DNA of 9,460 nucleotides from JAAUQA01 sp036351435 (GCA_036351435.1 JAZBPA010000200.1:1-9460), one strand, 5' to 3'. Shown: positions 1 through 7,148, counted from the first letter of the stretch. The notes: generated from the sequence alone by a model not told the origin. Numbers and translations: made by a program.

Positions 1-1142
1 TGCAGCAGACAAAACACCAAAAAAGCCTCCAAAAAGCGTAATTCCGTTTCGTTGACCCCCAGCGGATCGAACACGCTCACGTCCAGCGAACGCAGTTCCA
101 CATAGCGTACCCCGCGCCGCTTGAGCGCCATCGCCGGTTGCTCATCGCGATGCGGGATTTGTTTGGGGCGCATGGTGCTGTAGTACTCGTTCTCGATTTG
201 CAATAGATTAGCGTTGAGTTGGCGATATTCGCCATTCACGATAACCCCAAGTGCGGCATAGGCTGGATGAGGGGTTTTAAGCGCTGATTTCAAACTGGTT
301 AAGTATTCATCCAAGCTGTTGTAGGAAATGTTTAACCCCGCCTTTTTCTCCAACCGGTTGGTGTAGCCAATATCGCTTAGGCGCAGCGAGGTAGCGTAAG
401 GTAGAAAATAGGTGCTTTCGTCGAATTCCTGCAGACGGCTCGGCTTGCCGGCCAGAAAGGATTTACAGACCGCCGGTGCGGCACCGAACAGATAAGGCAC
501 CAACCAGCCAAACCGTTGCAAATTGCGGATCAAGCCAAAATAGCGGGCAGAGATAAAATCCTGCAAGTTGTATCTATCGCCTTCCAGGGTTTGAAATAGC
601 GGCCAGAACGCTTCCGGCAAAGAATAATTGAAATGAACCCCGGCAATGACTTGCATGACCCGACCGTACCGATAGCCCAACCCGCGCCGATAAACATGTT
701 TCATCATCCCGGGATTTGACGTGCCATACCAAGCCACAGGCACACTGTCCTCGCCTTGGACCACGCAGGGCATACTGGTCGCCCAAAGCATTTCATCACC
801 CACATTGTGATAAACAAAATGATGCACATCGTGCAAAAATCGTAAAGTCTGCGGGAGGCTGGTCAACGGTGGGGTGATCAATTCCAGCAGCGCTTCGGAA
901 TAATCGGTAGTGATATACGGGTGAGTAAGAGCTGCCCCCAGCGCTTGCGGATGCGGCGTTTGCGCGATACAACCGTCAGGACCTACCCTTAGGGTTTCTT
1001 TCTCCAGGCCAATTCGGGCGCCTTTCAGGCAGTGCTGCTGACCGGTATTGATCAGCTTGGTTAAGCGTTGTTCGTAGACTCGGAACACAATAGCCCATTC
1101 AGTCGGCTTTTTAGAAAAGGACGATTCTGCGCTATTTTCCAA
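1..1142 (-). CDS. gshA: Glutamate-cysteine ligase, N-terminal 380 residues (runs off left edge)
   Basis: Catalyses ATP-dependent joining of glutamate and cysteine, the first step of glutathione synthesis, in the cytoplasm. I translated the minus strand by hand. The frame is open from a TTG at 1142 to the window edge and aligns end to end with E. coli-type GshA. Visible blocks are GLEKETLR (residues 45-52), TDYSEALLELITP (79-91), YGTSN (139-143), IAGVHFNYS (166-174) and YVELRSLD (347-354). Family members are about 510-530 residues, so roughly 140-150 C-terminal residues lie outside the window. An in-frame stop lies only three codons upstream of the TTG (minus-strand TGA at 1151-1149), which bounds the start. 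The TTG is preceded by AGGTGA at 9-nt spacing, and no in-frame ATG precedes the conserved GLEKETLR block; a GTG at codon 19 is the only other candidate. Divergent from the M17 peptidase gene. Identification is firm. Confidence 0.95.
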   Translation of the reverse strand, partial: MENSAESSFSKKPTEWAIVFRVYEQRLTKLINTGQQHCLKGARIGLEKETLRVGPDGCIAQTPHPQALGAALTHPYITTDYSEALLELITPPLTSLPQTLRFLHDVHHFVYHNVGDEMLWATSMPCVVQGEDSVPVAWYGTSNPGMMKHVYRRGLGYRYGRVMQVIAGVHFNYSLPEAFWPLFQTLEGDRYNLQDFISARYFGLIRNLQRFGWLVPYLFGAAPAVCKSFLAGKPSRLQEFDESTYFLPYATSLRLSDIGYTNRLEKKAGLNISYNSLDEYLTSLKSALKTPHPAYAALGVIVNGEYRQLNANLLQIENEYYSTMRPKQIPHRDEQPAMALKRRGVRYVELRSLDVSVFDPLGVNETELRFLEAFLVFCLL

Positions 1143-1151
1143 CGAAAATCA

Positions 1152-1157
1152 TCACCT
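1152..1157 (-). promoter_or_regulatory. Ribosome binding site deciding the TTG start of gshA
   Basis: On the minus strand AGGTGA stands 9 nt before the TTG at 1142. With the in-frame stop at 1151-1149 it leaves TTG 1142 as the best start. A non-ATG start is also known for E. coli gshA, which fits tight expression control, but that link is inference. Confidence 0.5.
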
Positions 1158-1198
1158 ATGCGACAATACCGACACACATGCACTTGAGTGAGATCCTT

Positions 1199-2590
1199 AT
1201 GCCGTATTGTTTATTAGATCAGCAGCCGACAACCGCCATACCCTTGGAGTTGTTGGAGGAACACGCCTTTATGCAGTGGTTGCAAGCGCAGCCGGAGGTT
1301 CTACAGCGCTGGGTTGACAGCATGGGTTTCAAGGCCAAGCCCAATACGATGTGTGTAATTCCCTCAGGCAATGGCACAGTGAGTAGCGTCTTAGTTGGCT
1401 TGACCTCATTTGAAGATCCCTGGACATTGGGCAATTTGCCAGCATTGCTGCCGCCGGGTGATTATTTTCTGAGCACAGATCGTGATTCGGCAACACTCGA
1501 ACGGTTGTTAATCGGTTGGGGGTTGGGCGCTTACCGCTTCACTCGTTACAAGAAAACTCAACAGCCCTCGGCAAAACTGGTTATCCCCGCTGCGTGCAAT
1601 GCGCAATCCATAAAGCATCAATTAAAAGCGCTCTACGAGGTTAGAGATCTGATCAATACCCCGGCGGAGGATATGATGCCGGAACAGTTAGCCGATGCCG
1701 TTTTCGCTCTAGGCGCAGAGTTCGATGCTCAAGTCAACCAGATCGTGGGTGAGGAACTGCTGAAAGATGATTTTCCGCTGATTCATGCGGTCGGTCGAGC
1801 CAGCGTAAATCAACCTCGGTTGCTGGATTTACGCTGGGGTGACCCGGATCATCCGAAAATCACTTTAGTTGGTAAAGGAGTTTGTTTCGATAGCGGGGGC
1901 TTGGATCTCAAGCCCGCCAACGGAATGCGGCTGATGAAAAAGGATATGGGTGGTGCAGCCCATGCTCTCGGTTTGGCTCGATTGATCATGAGTGCTGGAT
2001 TACCAGTGCAACTGCGCCTATTGGTCGCAGCCGTGGAGAATGCGGTCGCTGGCAATGCGTTGCGTCCGGGTGATGTGGTGCGCTCGCGAAAAGGTCTGAC
2101 AGTGGAAATCGACAATACCGATGCGGAAGGCCGCTTGATCCTTTGCGACGCGTTGGCTGAGGCTGTCACCGCAAAACCTGATCTAGTGCTGGATTTCGCG
2201 ACCCTAACTGGAGCAGCGCGTACGGCGTTAGGCACTGAGATACCCGCCTTATTCTGCAACACAGATGAGCTGGCCAACGCGCTATTAGCCGCGGCAGAAA
2301 CCGAATCCGATCCCATTTGGCGATTGCCTTTGCATAAACCTTACCGAAGGATGTTAAACAGCAAAATCGCCGATATCGCCAATAGCGCTAAGGGTCCTTA
2401 TGCTGGCGCTATTACCGCAGCATTGTTTCTGCAGGAGTTCGTGCCGCAAGCCATACCCTGGGCACACTTCGATCTCATGGCTTGGAACATCAGAGCACAA
2501 CCGGGGCGTCCTGAGGGGGGAGAGGCGATGGGTTTGCGTGCCGTTTTCAGCTATTTACGGCAACGATTTGGATCATCCTCAACCGACTAA
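1199..2590 (+). CDS. Leucyl aminopeptidase family (M17) metallopeptidase
   Basis: A cytosolic two-metal aminopeptidase that removes N-terminal residues from peptides; M17 enzymes can also split Cys-Gly. Numbered from the longer ATG at 1178, the metal and catalytic residues are all present: K233 and D238 in VGKGVCFDSGG, K245 in LDLKP, D256 in KKDMGGAA, and D315, E317 and R319 in the signature NTDAEGRL. The regulatory N-terminal domain is about 150 residues and poorly conserved, as in the shorter 'leucyl aminopeptidase family protein' group rather than PepA itself (about 500 residues). I prefer ATG 1199 (MPYCLL...) because GAGTGAG ends 6 nt before it. ATG 1178, which adds seven residues, has no ribosome binding site. 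Its stop lies inside the convergent methyltransferase gene. It lies back to back with gshA, which suggests but does not prove a role in peptide or glutathione turnover. Confidence 0.9.
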   Translation: MPYCLLDQQPTTAIPLELLEEHAFMQWLQAQPEVLQRWVDSMGFKAKPNTMCVIPSGNGTVSSVLVGLTSFEDPWTLGNLPALLPPGDYFLSTDRDSATLERLLIGWGLGAYRFTRYKKTQQPSAKLVIPAACNAQSIKHQLKALYEVRDLINTPAEDMMPEQLADAVFALGAEFDAQVNQIVGEELLKDDFPLIHAVGRASVNQPRLLDLRWGDPDHPKITLVGKGVCFDSGGLDLKPANGMRLMKKDMGGAAHALGLARLIMSAGLPVQLRLLVAAVENAVAGNALRPGDVVRSRKGLTVEIDNTDAEGRLILCDALAEAVTAKPDLVLDFATLTGAARTALGTEIPALFCNTDELANALLAAAETESDPIWRLPLHKPYRRMLNSKIADIANSAKGPYAGAITAALFLQEFVPQAIPWAHFDLMAWNIRAQPGRPEGGEAMGLRAVFSYLRQRFGSSSTD

Positions 2591-3307
2591 GGGACGACGT
2601 AGCAAATCTACTCGCATGGGTTTGAGGAAGCTGGCCCCTTGTTCAGTCATGTGCGCCATAAAGTGTTTACGCACGGCCAGGTATAACGCATCGTCCAGCC
2701 GGTGTTCGGCATAAGTAACGTTGATAACCCGTTCTTCGAAAGTTTCGAAATCCGGGAAAGTGGCGGGTACAGAGAAAAACAACTGCTTTACACATTCCAG
2801 CTCGCCCGATTCGACCGTTCGGGTCACCGCCGCGAAGGCGGCTTCTCGCACCTGTTGTTCGTCGTGGAACAACCGCAGAATGTCATTAAAGTCGCCGGCA
2901 TAGATCGGCTCTGATAGGAAAGCGAAGCCACCCGGCTTGAGGACTCGGCGGATTTCGGCCAGCGCCTGATCCAGCAGGGGTAGCGGTACATGATGCAAGG
3001 ATTTAAACATCAGCACTGCATCGAAACTAGCATCGGGTTCGGCAATCGCCTCAGCTCCACCGACACAAAATCGGACCTGTGGCAAATCGGTAATCGCTAG
3101 ATTTTTGGCGTGCTGAATCTTGTCCACTTCGGTAGCGACAATTTCTGCTACCGGAAACTGCTCGGCGATGAGTCGCGTCATTTCTGCCTTGCCACAACCC
3201 AGTTCCAACACACGGGCGTCTTCCAGAGGCAGGCATTCGCGGATGATATCGATCTCTGCGCAAGTGCGCTGTACAGTGGGATCGTGGATTTTCAAGGTGA
3301 CGGCCAT
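2579..3307 (-). CDS. Class I SAM-dependent methyltransferase
   Basis: A 242-residue Rossmann-fold methyltransferase of the Methyltransf_11/25 type. Motif I is VLELGCGKA (residues 33-41). The acidic residue after beta-2 is E60 or D62 in IVATEVD. The motif II region is SFDAVLMFKSLHHV (94-107), and LKPGGFAFLSEP (123-134) is the following strand and loop. The first about 140 residues are the SAM-binding fold. The C-terminal 100 residues, which would decide the substrate, match nothing I recognise, so the substrate is unknown. The start ATG 3307 gives a normal distance to motif I, but the ribosome binding site is weak. The 3' end overlaps the peptidase gene by 12 bp tail to tail. The 5' end faces away from the cyclotransferase gene across about 107 bp. 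No signal peptide, so cytoplasmic. Confidence 0.88.
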   Translation of the reverse strand: MAVTLKIHDPTVQRTCAEIDIIRECLPLEDARVLELGCGKAEMTRLIAEQFPVAEIVATEVDKIQHAKNLAITDLPQVRFCVGGAEAIAEPDASFDAVLMFKSLHHVPLPLLDQALAEIRRVLKPGGFAFLSEPIYAGDFNDILRLFHDEQQVREAAFAAVTRTVESGELECVKQLFFSVPATFPDFETFEERVINVTYAEHRLDDALYLAVRKHFMAHMTEQGASFLKPMRVDLLRRPLVG

Positions 3308-3381
3308 GGTATTGTGCTCGGAGTTGTACGTTTGCGAATAGGATGGGGCTACTCAAGTAATCCGCAATAGTTTACCGTAAC

Positions 3382-3399
3382 GCCGTTTAAAGGAACGGC
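3382..3399. repeat. Inverted repeat upstream of the cyclotransferase gene
   Basis: GCCGTT (3382-3387) and AACGGC (3394-3399) form a perfect 6-bp stem with a 6-nt loop, TAAAGG. It lies 15 bp before the ATG at 3415 in the divergent spacer. It has no T-tract, so it is not a terminator. It could be an operator half-site pair or an mRNA hairpin holding a purine-rich SD-like loop. Six-bp stems also arise by chance. Confidence 0.25.
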
Positions 3400-3414
3400 A
3401 TATCGCAATCGCTA

Positions 3415-3924
3415 ATGAACTATTTCGCATACGGTTCCAACTTGCACCCGGCGCGGCTGCAGCAACGCACACCGTCCTGTCGAGCGCTCGGCATAGCTCG
3501 CTTACCCGGTTTTGCATTACGCTTTCATAAGCGAGGGCGGGATGGTTCCGGTAAAGGCAATGCCTTCCATACCGGCAACCCTAACGATCAAGTCTGGGGC
3601 GCTATCTATTCACTCGCGGCGGAGGAAAAACCGCGGCTTGATCAGGCCGAAAGTTTAGGTCAAGGGTATGATGTGATAACTCAATCCTTGGTGTCGTCAC
3701 TTGGCGTTGTTCACGACGTGTTCTTTTACGTTGCCGATCCGGCCTACATTGATGATGCGCTATGGCCTTATACTTGGTACAAAGAGCTAGTAGTTCGGGG
3801 AGCGCGCAAGCATCGTTTGGCGAGCGCTTACATCGAACAAATCGAACAGACCTCGTCTATTGATGACCCAGATGCAACCCGTCATGCAGCGCATTGCCGA
3901 ATTTTACAGACTATCGCTCGATAG
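3415..3924 (+). CDS. Gamma-glutamylcyclotransferase-like protein (GGCT/AIG2 fold)
   Basis: A small cytoplasmic enzyme of 169 residues. The GGCT family releases 5-oxoproline from gamma-glutamyl-amino acids. Visible features are the N-terminal substrate-loop signature YFAYGSNL (residues 3-10), a VWGAIYSL strand (60-67), and the conserved glutamate E79 in LDQAES, which corresponds to the catalytic glutamate of human GGCT. It resembles GGCT more than ChaC, whose loop is YGSL, so gamma-glutamyl dipeptides are a likelier substrate than intact glutathione. Activity is inferred, not certain, because the family is functionally mixed. ATG 3415 puts YGSN at the usual distance from the N-terminus, but no good ribosome binding site precedes it; AAAGGAA is about 20 nt away. 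Divergent from the methyltransferase, and followed after 93 bp by the transpeptidase gene with no clear terminator between. Confidence 0.87.
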   Translation: MNYFAYGSNLHPARLQQRTPSCRALGIARLPGFALRFHKRGRDGSGKGNAFHTGNPNDQVWGAIYSLAAEEKPRLDQAESLGQGYDVITQSLVSSLGVVHDVFFYVADPAYIDDALWPYTWYKELVVRGARKHRLASAYIEQIEQTSSIDDPDATRHAAHCRILQTIAR

Positions 3925-4017
3925 GGTCTGCGCTTGTTTTTAGGCCGATTAGTTCAGGAACAATCTTAACGCTGCGAACGTCTTAACGAACATCCATCTA
4001 ACTACAGTTGATCGCTT

Positions 4018-5004
4018 ATGCCCATGAACGCTATTAATCGCTTTGCTGTTGTGCTCTGCTTCCTAGTCGGGCAAGTTGCTGTACATGCCGAGACATTCAT
4101 TTTACCTCCGCCCGATGTCGATCTGGTTGGGGATCTTCGGGTTGTTTACGCATCCCACCACGAAACCTTACTTGACATCGCTCGTCGCCACTCCGTCGGT
4201 TATGATGAGATTATCAAAGCCAACCCGGGTGTGGACCGTTGGGTACCCGGCGAAGGCACGCCAGTCGTTCTTCCAACCCGTTATATTTTACCGACTGCGC
4301 CACGCGAGGGCATTGTGCTCAACGTGCCGGAGTTACGCTTGTATTATTATCCCAAGCCTGCTCAGGGAGAAAAACCCACCGTCATGACCTTCCCGGTCAG
4401 CGTGGGGCGCATGGACTGGAAGACCCCGTTGGGGAAAACCAGCGTTGTCAAAAAACAACGGGATCCCGCTTGGTATCCGCCAGCTTCTATAAAAGCGGAG
4501 CATGCCCGTGACGGGGATATTCTGCCGGATGTGGTACCGCCTGGCCCGGATAATCCGTTGGGCCGTTTCTCGCTGCGATTAGGGATTCCCGGTTATTTGA
4601 TTCATGGCACGAATAGGCCGGAGGGCGTAGGGATGCGGGTGACTCATGGCTGCGTGCGCATGTATCCGGAAAATATCGAATGGATATTCGACCATGTTCC
4701 GGTAGGTACGCCGGTTTATATCATTGACCAGCCGGTCAAAGTGGGTTGGTTAGCAGGAATGCTGTTTATGGAAGCCCATGCCCCGTTGGAAGAAGATGAG
4801 CTACCGATAACGGTTACGGTTGATGACGCCATTAAGGCCATTCAAACCAAGCTAGGTCCCGAAATGCTCGGCGTGGACGAAGTGGCGGTACAGTTAGTGG
4901 TGGATCAGGCCAGCGGTTTACCGGTGGTTATTTCGCAATCAACCACCCCTCAACTATCAGATACTGGAATCCTCAATGGCGTACCTGCCGGCATGCGTAA
5001 TTGA
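4018..5004 (+). CDS. Periplasmic L,D-transpeptidase (ErfK/YbiS type) with LysM
   Basis: A 328-residue exported enzyme that acts on tetrapeptide stems of peptidoglycan, making 3-3 crosslinks or attaching a lipoprotein such as Lpp. Residues 1-24 are a Sec signal peptide (hydrophobic core AVVLCFLVGQVAV, cleavage after AVHA). Residues 43-86 form a LysM motif (HETLLDIARRH...EIIKANPGV...VLP). The YkuD catalytic domain spans about 97-236 and has H196 in HGT and the H210-G-C212-x-R214 core (THGCVRM), with C212 as nucleophile. Domain order and length match E. coli ErfK, YbiS and YcfS. Whether it crosslinks or anchors cannot be read from the sequence. ATG 4018 or the in-frame ATG 4024 are both possible; neither has a clear ribosome binding site. 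The last 18 codons overlap the amidase gene on the other strand. Confidence 0.93.
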   Translation: MPMNAINRFAVVLCFLVGQVAVHAETFILPPPDVDLVGDLRVVYASHHETLLDIARRHSVGYDEIIKANPGVDRWVPGEGTPVVLPTRYILPTAPREGIVLNVPELRLYYYPKPAQGEKPTVMTFPVSVGRMDWKTPLGKTSVVKKQRDPAWYPPASIKAEHARDGDILPDVVPPGPDNPLGRFSLRLGIPGYLIHGTNRPEGVGMRVTHGCVRMYPENIEWIFDHVPVGTPVYIIDQPVKVGWLAGMLFMEAHAPLEEDELPITVTVDDAIKAIQTKLGPEMLGVDEVAVQLVVDQASGLPVVISQSTTPQLSDTGILNGVPAGMRN

Positions 5005-6503
5005 TTACTGCTTAAACCATTGACCGAACGCAAGTGTTGCACATTGATCCGATAGTGTTGAGCGATATCGGCTAGACTCTCACCCTGCCTGATCACATGG
5101 ACTTGAGTGGAAGGCGGGTTGTGAACCGGCTTGGCGATCAAGTGGACTGGTGGATATGTAGATTGTCCGGTAGCCACCAAACGGACCTTCGGGAGCGGGA
5201 CGGGTTTGGGGGGAGGAATCGGTTTCGCAACAGGTTTGATTGTTGGTTTGGTTGCTATCGGTGTAGGGGTCGGCCGAGATTGACTCGATGCTACTGCAAT
5301 TGGCTTTGGCGGCGCACTCTCGGCGACCAAAAGGTATTCTTGCTGAGGCGGTTTTTTCTTGAGGTAGGCACGAATGCCGTCGAATATCGCATTGGCCAAT
5401 TTTTGTTGATGGCCGCTACTGAGTAATTTTTTCTCTTCCGCGGGGTTGGAGATAAACGCAGTTTCCACCAAGATGGAGGGCATATCCGGCCCTTTCAGTA
5501 CGGCGAACCCGGCTCTTTCTACGCGCTTTGAGTGAACATGACCGATTTTACCGAGCCGACTCAACACTTCTTCGGCCAATAGCATGCTATCGGCCAACAC
5601 AGCATCGTGATAAATATCAAACACCACTGGTTTCAGAGAACCCTCGACGCTGCCGAGTTTACCGCCGACCAAATCAGCTTCATTCTCTTTCTTGGCCAAC
5701 CAGCGAGCTGCAGCGCTGGAAGCCCCTTTAGTAGATAGAATAAACACCGAGGAGCCACGCGCGGAAGGCTTATCGAAAGCATCAGCGTGGATAGAGATGA
5801 ACAAATCGGCGTTATGTTGACGGGCGATGTCGATCCGTTGATAAAGACGCAAATACTTATCGCTGCTGCGGGTTAAAATCGCGCGCATGCCCGCTTCTTG
5901 ATCCACCAGTTTTTTCAACCGTTTTGCGACTTTCATGACCACATCTTTCTCAAAGGTCTTGCTGGGACCCACGGCGCCCGGATCTTTGCCTCCATGCCCT
6001 GGATCAATGGCGACGATGATATCGCGCTGCAACGGTACCTGCTTCACCATGCCACGACGTTCGGCAATTTTGCTGGAGCCGCCCGTTGAGATGTCCTGCC
6101 CTACTGCACTGGGCCGCTGAGTGCGATCGATAGCAATCACCAGGCGCTGACCGGAGCCGGTCCGTTCGGTATAGACTGAGCTTTTTCGTAACGAGGTTAA
6201 ATCCACCACCAAGCGCAGGTTAACGCCTCTGCGCACGCCAGCACGTACGGTTTGCACATCGGTGGAGTGTAGCCCTAAGTTGGCCTGGAAGCGGCTTAGC
6301 TTGGCATCGTTGAGATCGACCACCAAACGCGGTGGATTATCAAGTAGGAAGCTGGAGTAATTGACCGGTGCGTTCAGGGCGAAGACCACCTCAGTGCCTT
6401 TAGCCAGTTCGGAGATACGCCCATTATCCACCCGCACTGCCGCTAACACCCCTTGCGATGCAATCGACAGTACCAACAACATCAGCCACCCTACCACTCT
6501 CAT
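4950..6503 (-). CDS. N-acetylmuramoyl-L-alanine amidase (AMIN-Amidase_3-LysM, AmiB/AmiC-like)
   Basis: A 517-residue periplasmic zinc amidase that cuts the bond between MurNAc and the stem peptide, as in septal splitting of daughter cells. Residues 1-21/22 are a signal peptide ending GVLAA. The AMIN septal-targeting domain spans about 23-127. Amidase_3 spans about 162-382 with zinc and catalytic residues H170 (DPGHGG), E185 (FEKDVV), H239 (SIHAD) and E347 (VETAF). The insert at about 273-320 corresponds to the blocking helix that EnvC/NlpD-type activators displace in AmiB. A Pro/Lys-rich linker (about 396-465) leads to a C-terminal LysM (about 467-513). AMIN-Amidase_3-LysM is the order seen in Pseudomonas-type AmiB; E. 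coli AmiC lacks LysM. The usual mutL neighbour is absent. ATG 6503 is the natural start of the signal peptide. Overlaps the transpeptidase gene by 55 bp. Confidence 0.94.
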   Translation of the reverse strand: MRVVGWLMLLVLSIASQGVLAAVRVDNGRISELAKGTEVVFALNAPVNYSSFLLDNPPRLVVDLNDAKLSRFQANLGLHSTDVQTVRAGVRRGVNLRLVVDLTSLRKSSVYTERTGSGQRLVIAIDRTQRPSAVGQDISTGGSSKIAERRGMVKQVPLQRDIIVAIDPGHGGKDPGAVGPSKTFEKDVVMKVAKRLKKLVDQEAGMRAILTRSSDKYLRLYQRIDIARQHNADLFISIHADAFDKPSARGSSVFILSTKGASSAAARWLAKKENEADLVGGKLGSVEGSLKPVVFDIYHDAVLADSMLLAEEVLSRLGKIGHVHSKRVERAGFAVLKGPDMPSILVETAFISNPAEEKKLLSSGHQQKLANAIFDGIRAYLKKKPPQQEYLLVAESAPPKPIAVASSQSRPTPTPIATKPTIKPVAKPIPPPKPVPLPKVRLVATGQSTYPPVHLIAKPVHNPPSTQVHVIRQGESLADIAQHYRINVQHLRSVNGLSSNQLRMPAGTPLRIPVSDS

Positions 6504-6768
6504 AATCTAATCTCTGCACGATTTTGCTAGTAATACAAAATTGGGCGATGCGCAACAGTTTGTCAATAGAGCTGCGTTCTAAAACCCATTTAAACGACTA
6601 ATTTATTTTTTAAACATTGATTTAAGTCAATGTATCATTTTGACAAAAAATAGCGTTTTTTTCTGAGAACTGACAAGAATCCCGACCAGATAATTCGCTC
6701 TAAAATCGGCTGGACAAACGCAGACTTTTTCCACTAGACGTTATTGGAAACTAAAACCCATTCATATT
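6504..6768. other. AT-rich non-coding spacer upstream of the amidase gene
   Basis: No plausible gene on either strand. The stretch at about 6590-6670 is strikingly AT-rich compared with the flanking genes. It contains an FNR-like dyad (separate entry). A 12-bp direct repeat, CTAAAACCCATT, occurs at 6579-6590 and 6751-6762. The amidase promoter must lie here. A minus-strand TTGACA at 6566-6561 is a possible -35 box, but I could not find a convincing -10 at the right distance. Confidence 0.5.
6617..6630. promoter_or_regulatory. FNR/ANR-like dyad (Crp/Fnr-family site)
   Basis: TTGATTTAAGTCAA matches the FNR/ANR consensus TTGAT-N4-ATCAA at 9 of 10 defined bases. Its centre (6623.5) is about 120 bp upstream of the amidase start. 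If it acts at -41.5, as is usual for FNR class II activation, transcription of the amidase would begin near 6582. The minus-strand hexamer TTTAAA at about 6593-6588 (4 of 6 to TATAAT) would then serve as -10. The match is visible in the sequence; function and target gene are inference. A NnrR/DNR-type or CRP-like protein could use the same site. Confidence 0.4.
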
Positions 6769-7008
6769 CTAATAGACCTGGAAGCGGCAATAACTTCTGA
6801 AGTTGTGCAGACCAAAGGCAAGTTCGATGACGGTATCGGCATAGCCATGGGTGGTGTTGCGGAAGACGTCTTTGACGATGTGACACCGTTTGACTCCGAC
6901 GATGACCTGCTCAATGATCACCCGGCACTGAACACTTAACCGCAAAACGATCTGCTTTTCCAAATCCGAATTGATGCATGACGCGGTCATCGGCTTACTG
7001 ATTAACAA
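6769..7008 (-). pseudogene. C-terminal remnant of a DDE transposase (IS5/DDE_Tnp_4-like)
   Basis: The minus-strand frame contains RVIIEQVIVGVKRCHIVKD followed by VFRNTTHGYADTVIELAFGLHNFRSYCR. This is the ordinary C-terminal end of transposases in the DDE_Tnp_4/IS5-like group, whose members read VEHVIGGVKR...FRN...G..D.VMEIACGLHNFR. E33 of the fragment corresponds to the last catalytic glutamate. Only about 65 transposase-like codons remain of the 250-300 usual for an intact enzyme. No start with a ribosome binding site, no DDE aspartates and no upstream part are present, so the gene is 5'-truncated and dead. The residues before about position 23 match nothing. I could not define both terminal inverted repeats. 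The family is firm; the exact IS is unknown. Confidence 0.72.
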
Positions 7009-7106
7009 GGTCGTATTTAGGCGTGATATCCATGCCTAATTACTGGATTAACCCACTGCCCCGAGATTGAAGAAGCTAAACGGCGGTTTCTTAAGGCAGA
7101 AAATGA

Positions 7107-7136
7107 TTGACGCAATGCACTATCACTGCTTACACT
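7107..7136 (+). promoter_or_regulatory. Candidate sigma-70 promoter of the phaZ leader
   Basis: TTGACG (7107-7112, 5 of 6 to consensus) and TACACT (7131-7136, 4 of 6) are separated by 18 bp. Predicted start of transcription is about 7143. It is the best-looking plus-strand promoter I found between the transposase relic and phaZ. A second, weaker possibility is the extended -10 TGTTATAC at 7177-7183. Experimental start mapping is lacking. Confidence 0.4.
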
Positions 7137-7148
7137 GCACTGCAACAT
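7131..7148. promoter_or_regulatory. TGC-rich operator-like element over the -10 region
   Basis: The element contains TGCACTGCA (7136-7144), an odd palindrome, inside CTGC-ACT-GCAA (7135-7145). From memory, the PHA-responsive repressor PhaR of Paracoccus and Rhodobacter binds CTGC-N3-GCAG; this site fits at 7 of 8 defined bases. It overlaps the candidate -10 and start point, where a repressor would block transcription. The 18-bp block recurs at 7314-7331 with two mismatches. The link to PhaR rests on the motif plus the downstream PHB depolymerase gene. Confidence 0.35.

Noticed and set aside
1849..2316. 155-codon minus-strand ORF inside the M17 peptidase gene
   Set aside because: Its product is Ala/Ser/Arg-rich with no motif, and the plus strand here encodes the M17 active site. 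It is an antisense shadow.
3051..3356. 101-codon minus-strand ORF overlapping the methyltransferase start
   Set aside because: It is out of frame with the SAM-binding motifs of the methyltransferase, which cover the same bases.
6640..6668. Plus-strand TTGACA at 6640-6645 as a promoter -35
   Set aside because: The hexamer at 16-18 bp spacing (around CTGAGA) does not resemble TATAAT, and no gene follows on that strand for 600 bp.
7027..7110. Short open stretch ending EIEEAKRRFLKAEND and stop, possible gene remnant
   Set aside because: It reads like a charged helix, but only 27 codons are open after an in-frame TGA and there is no start. It matches nothing I recognise.
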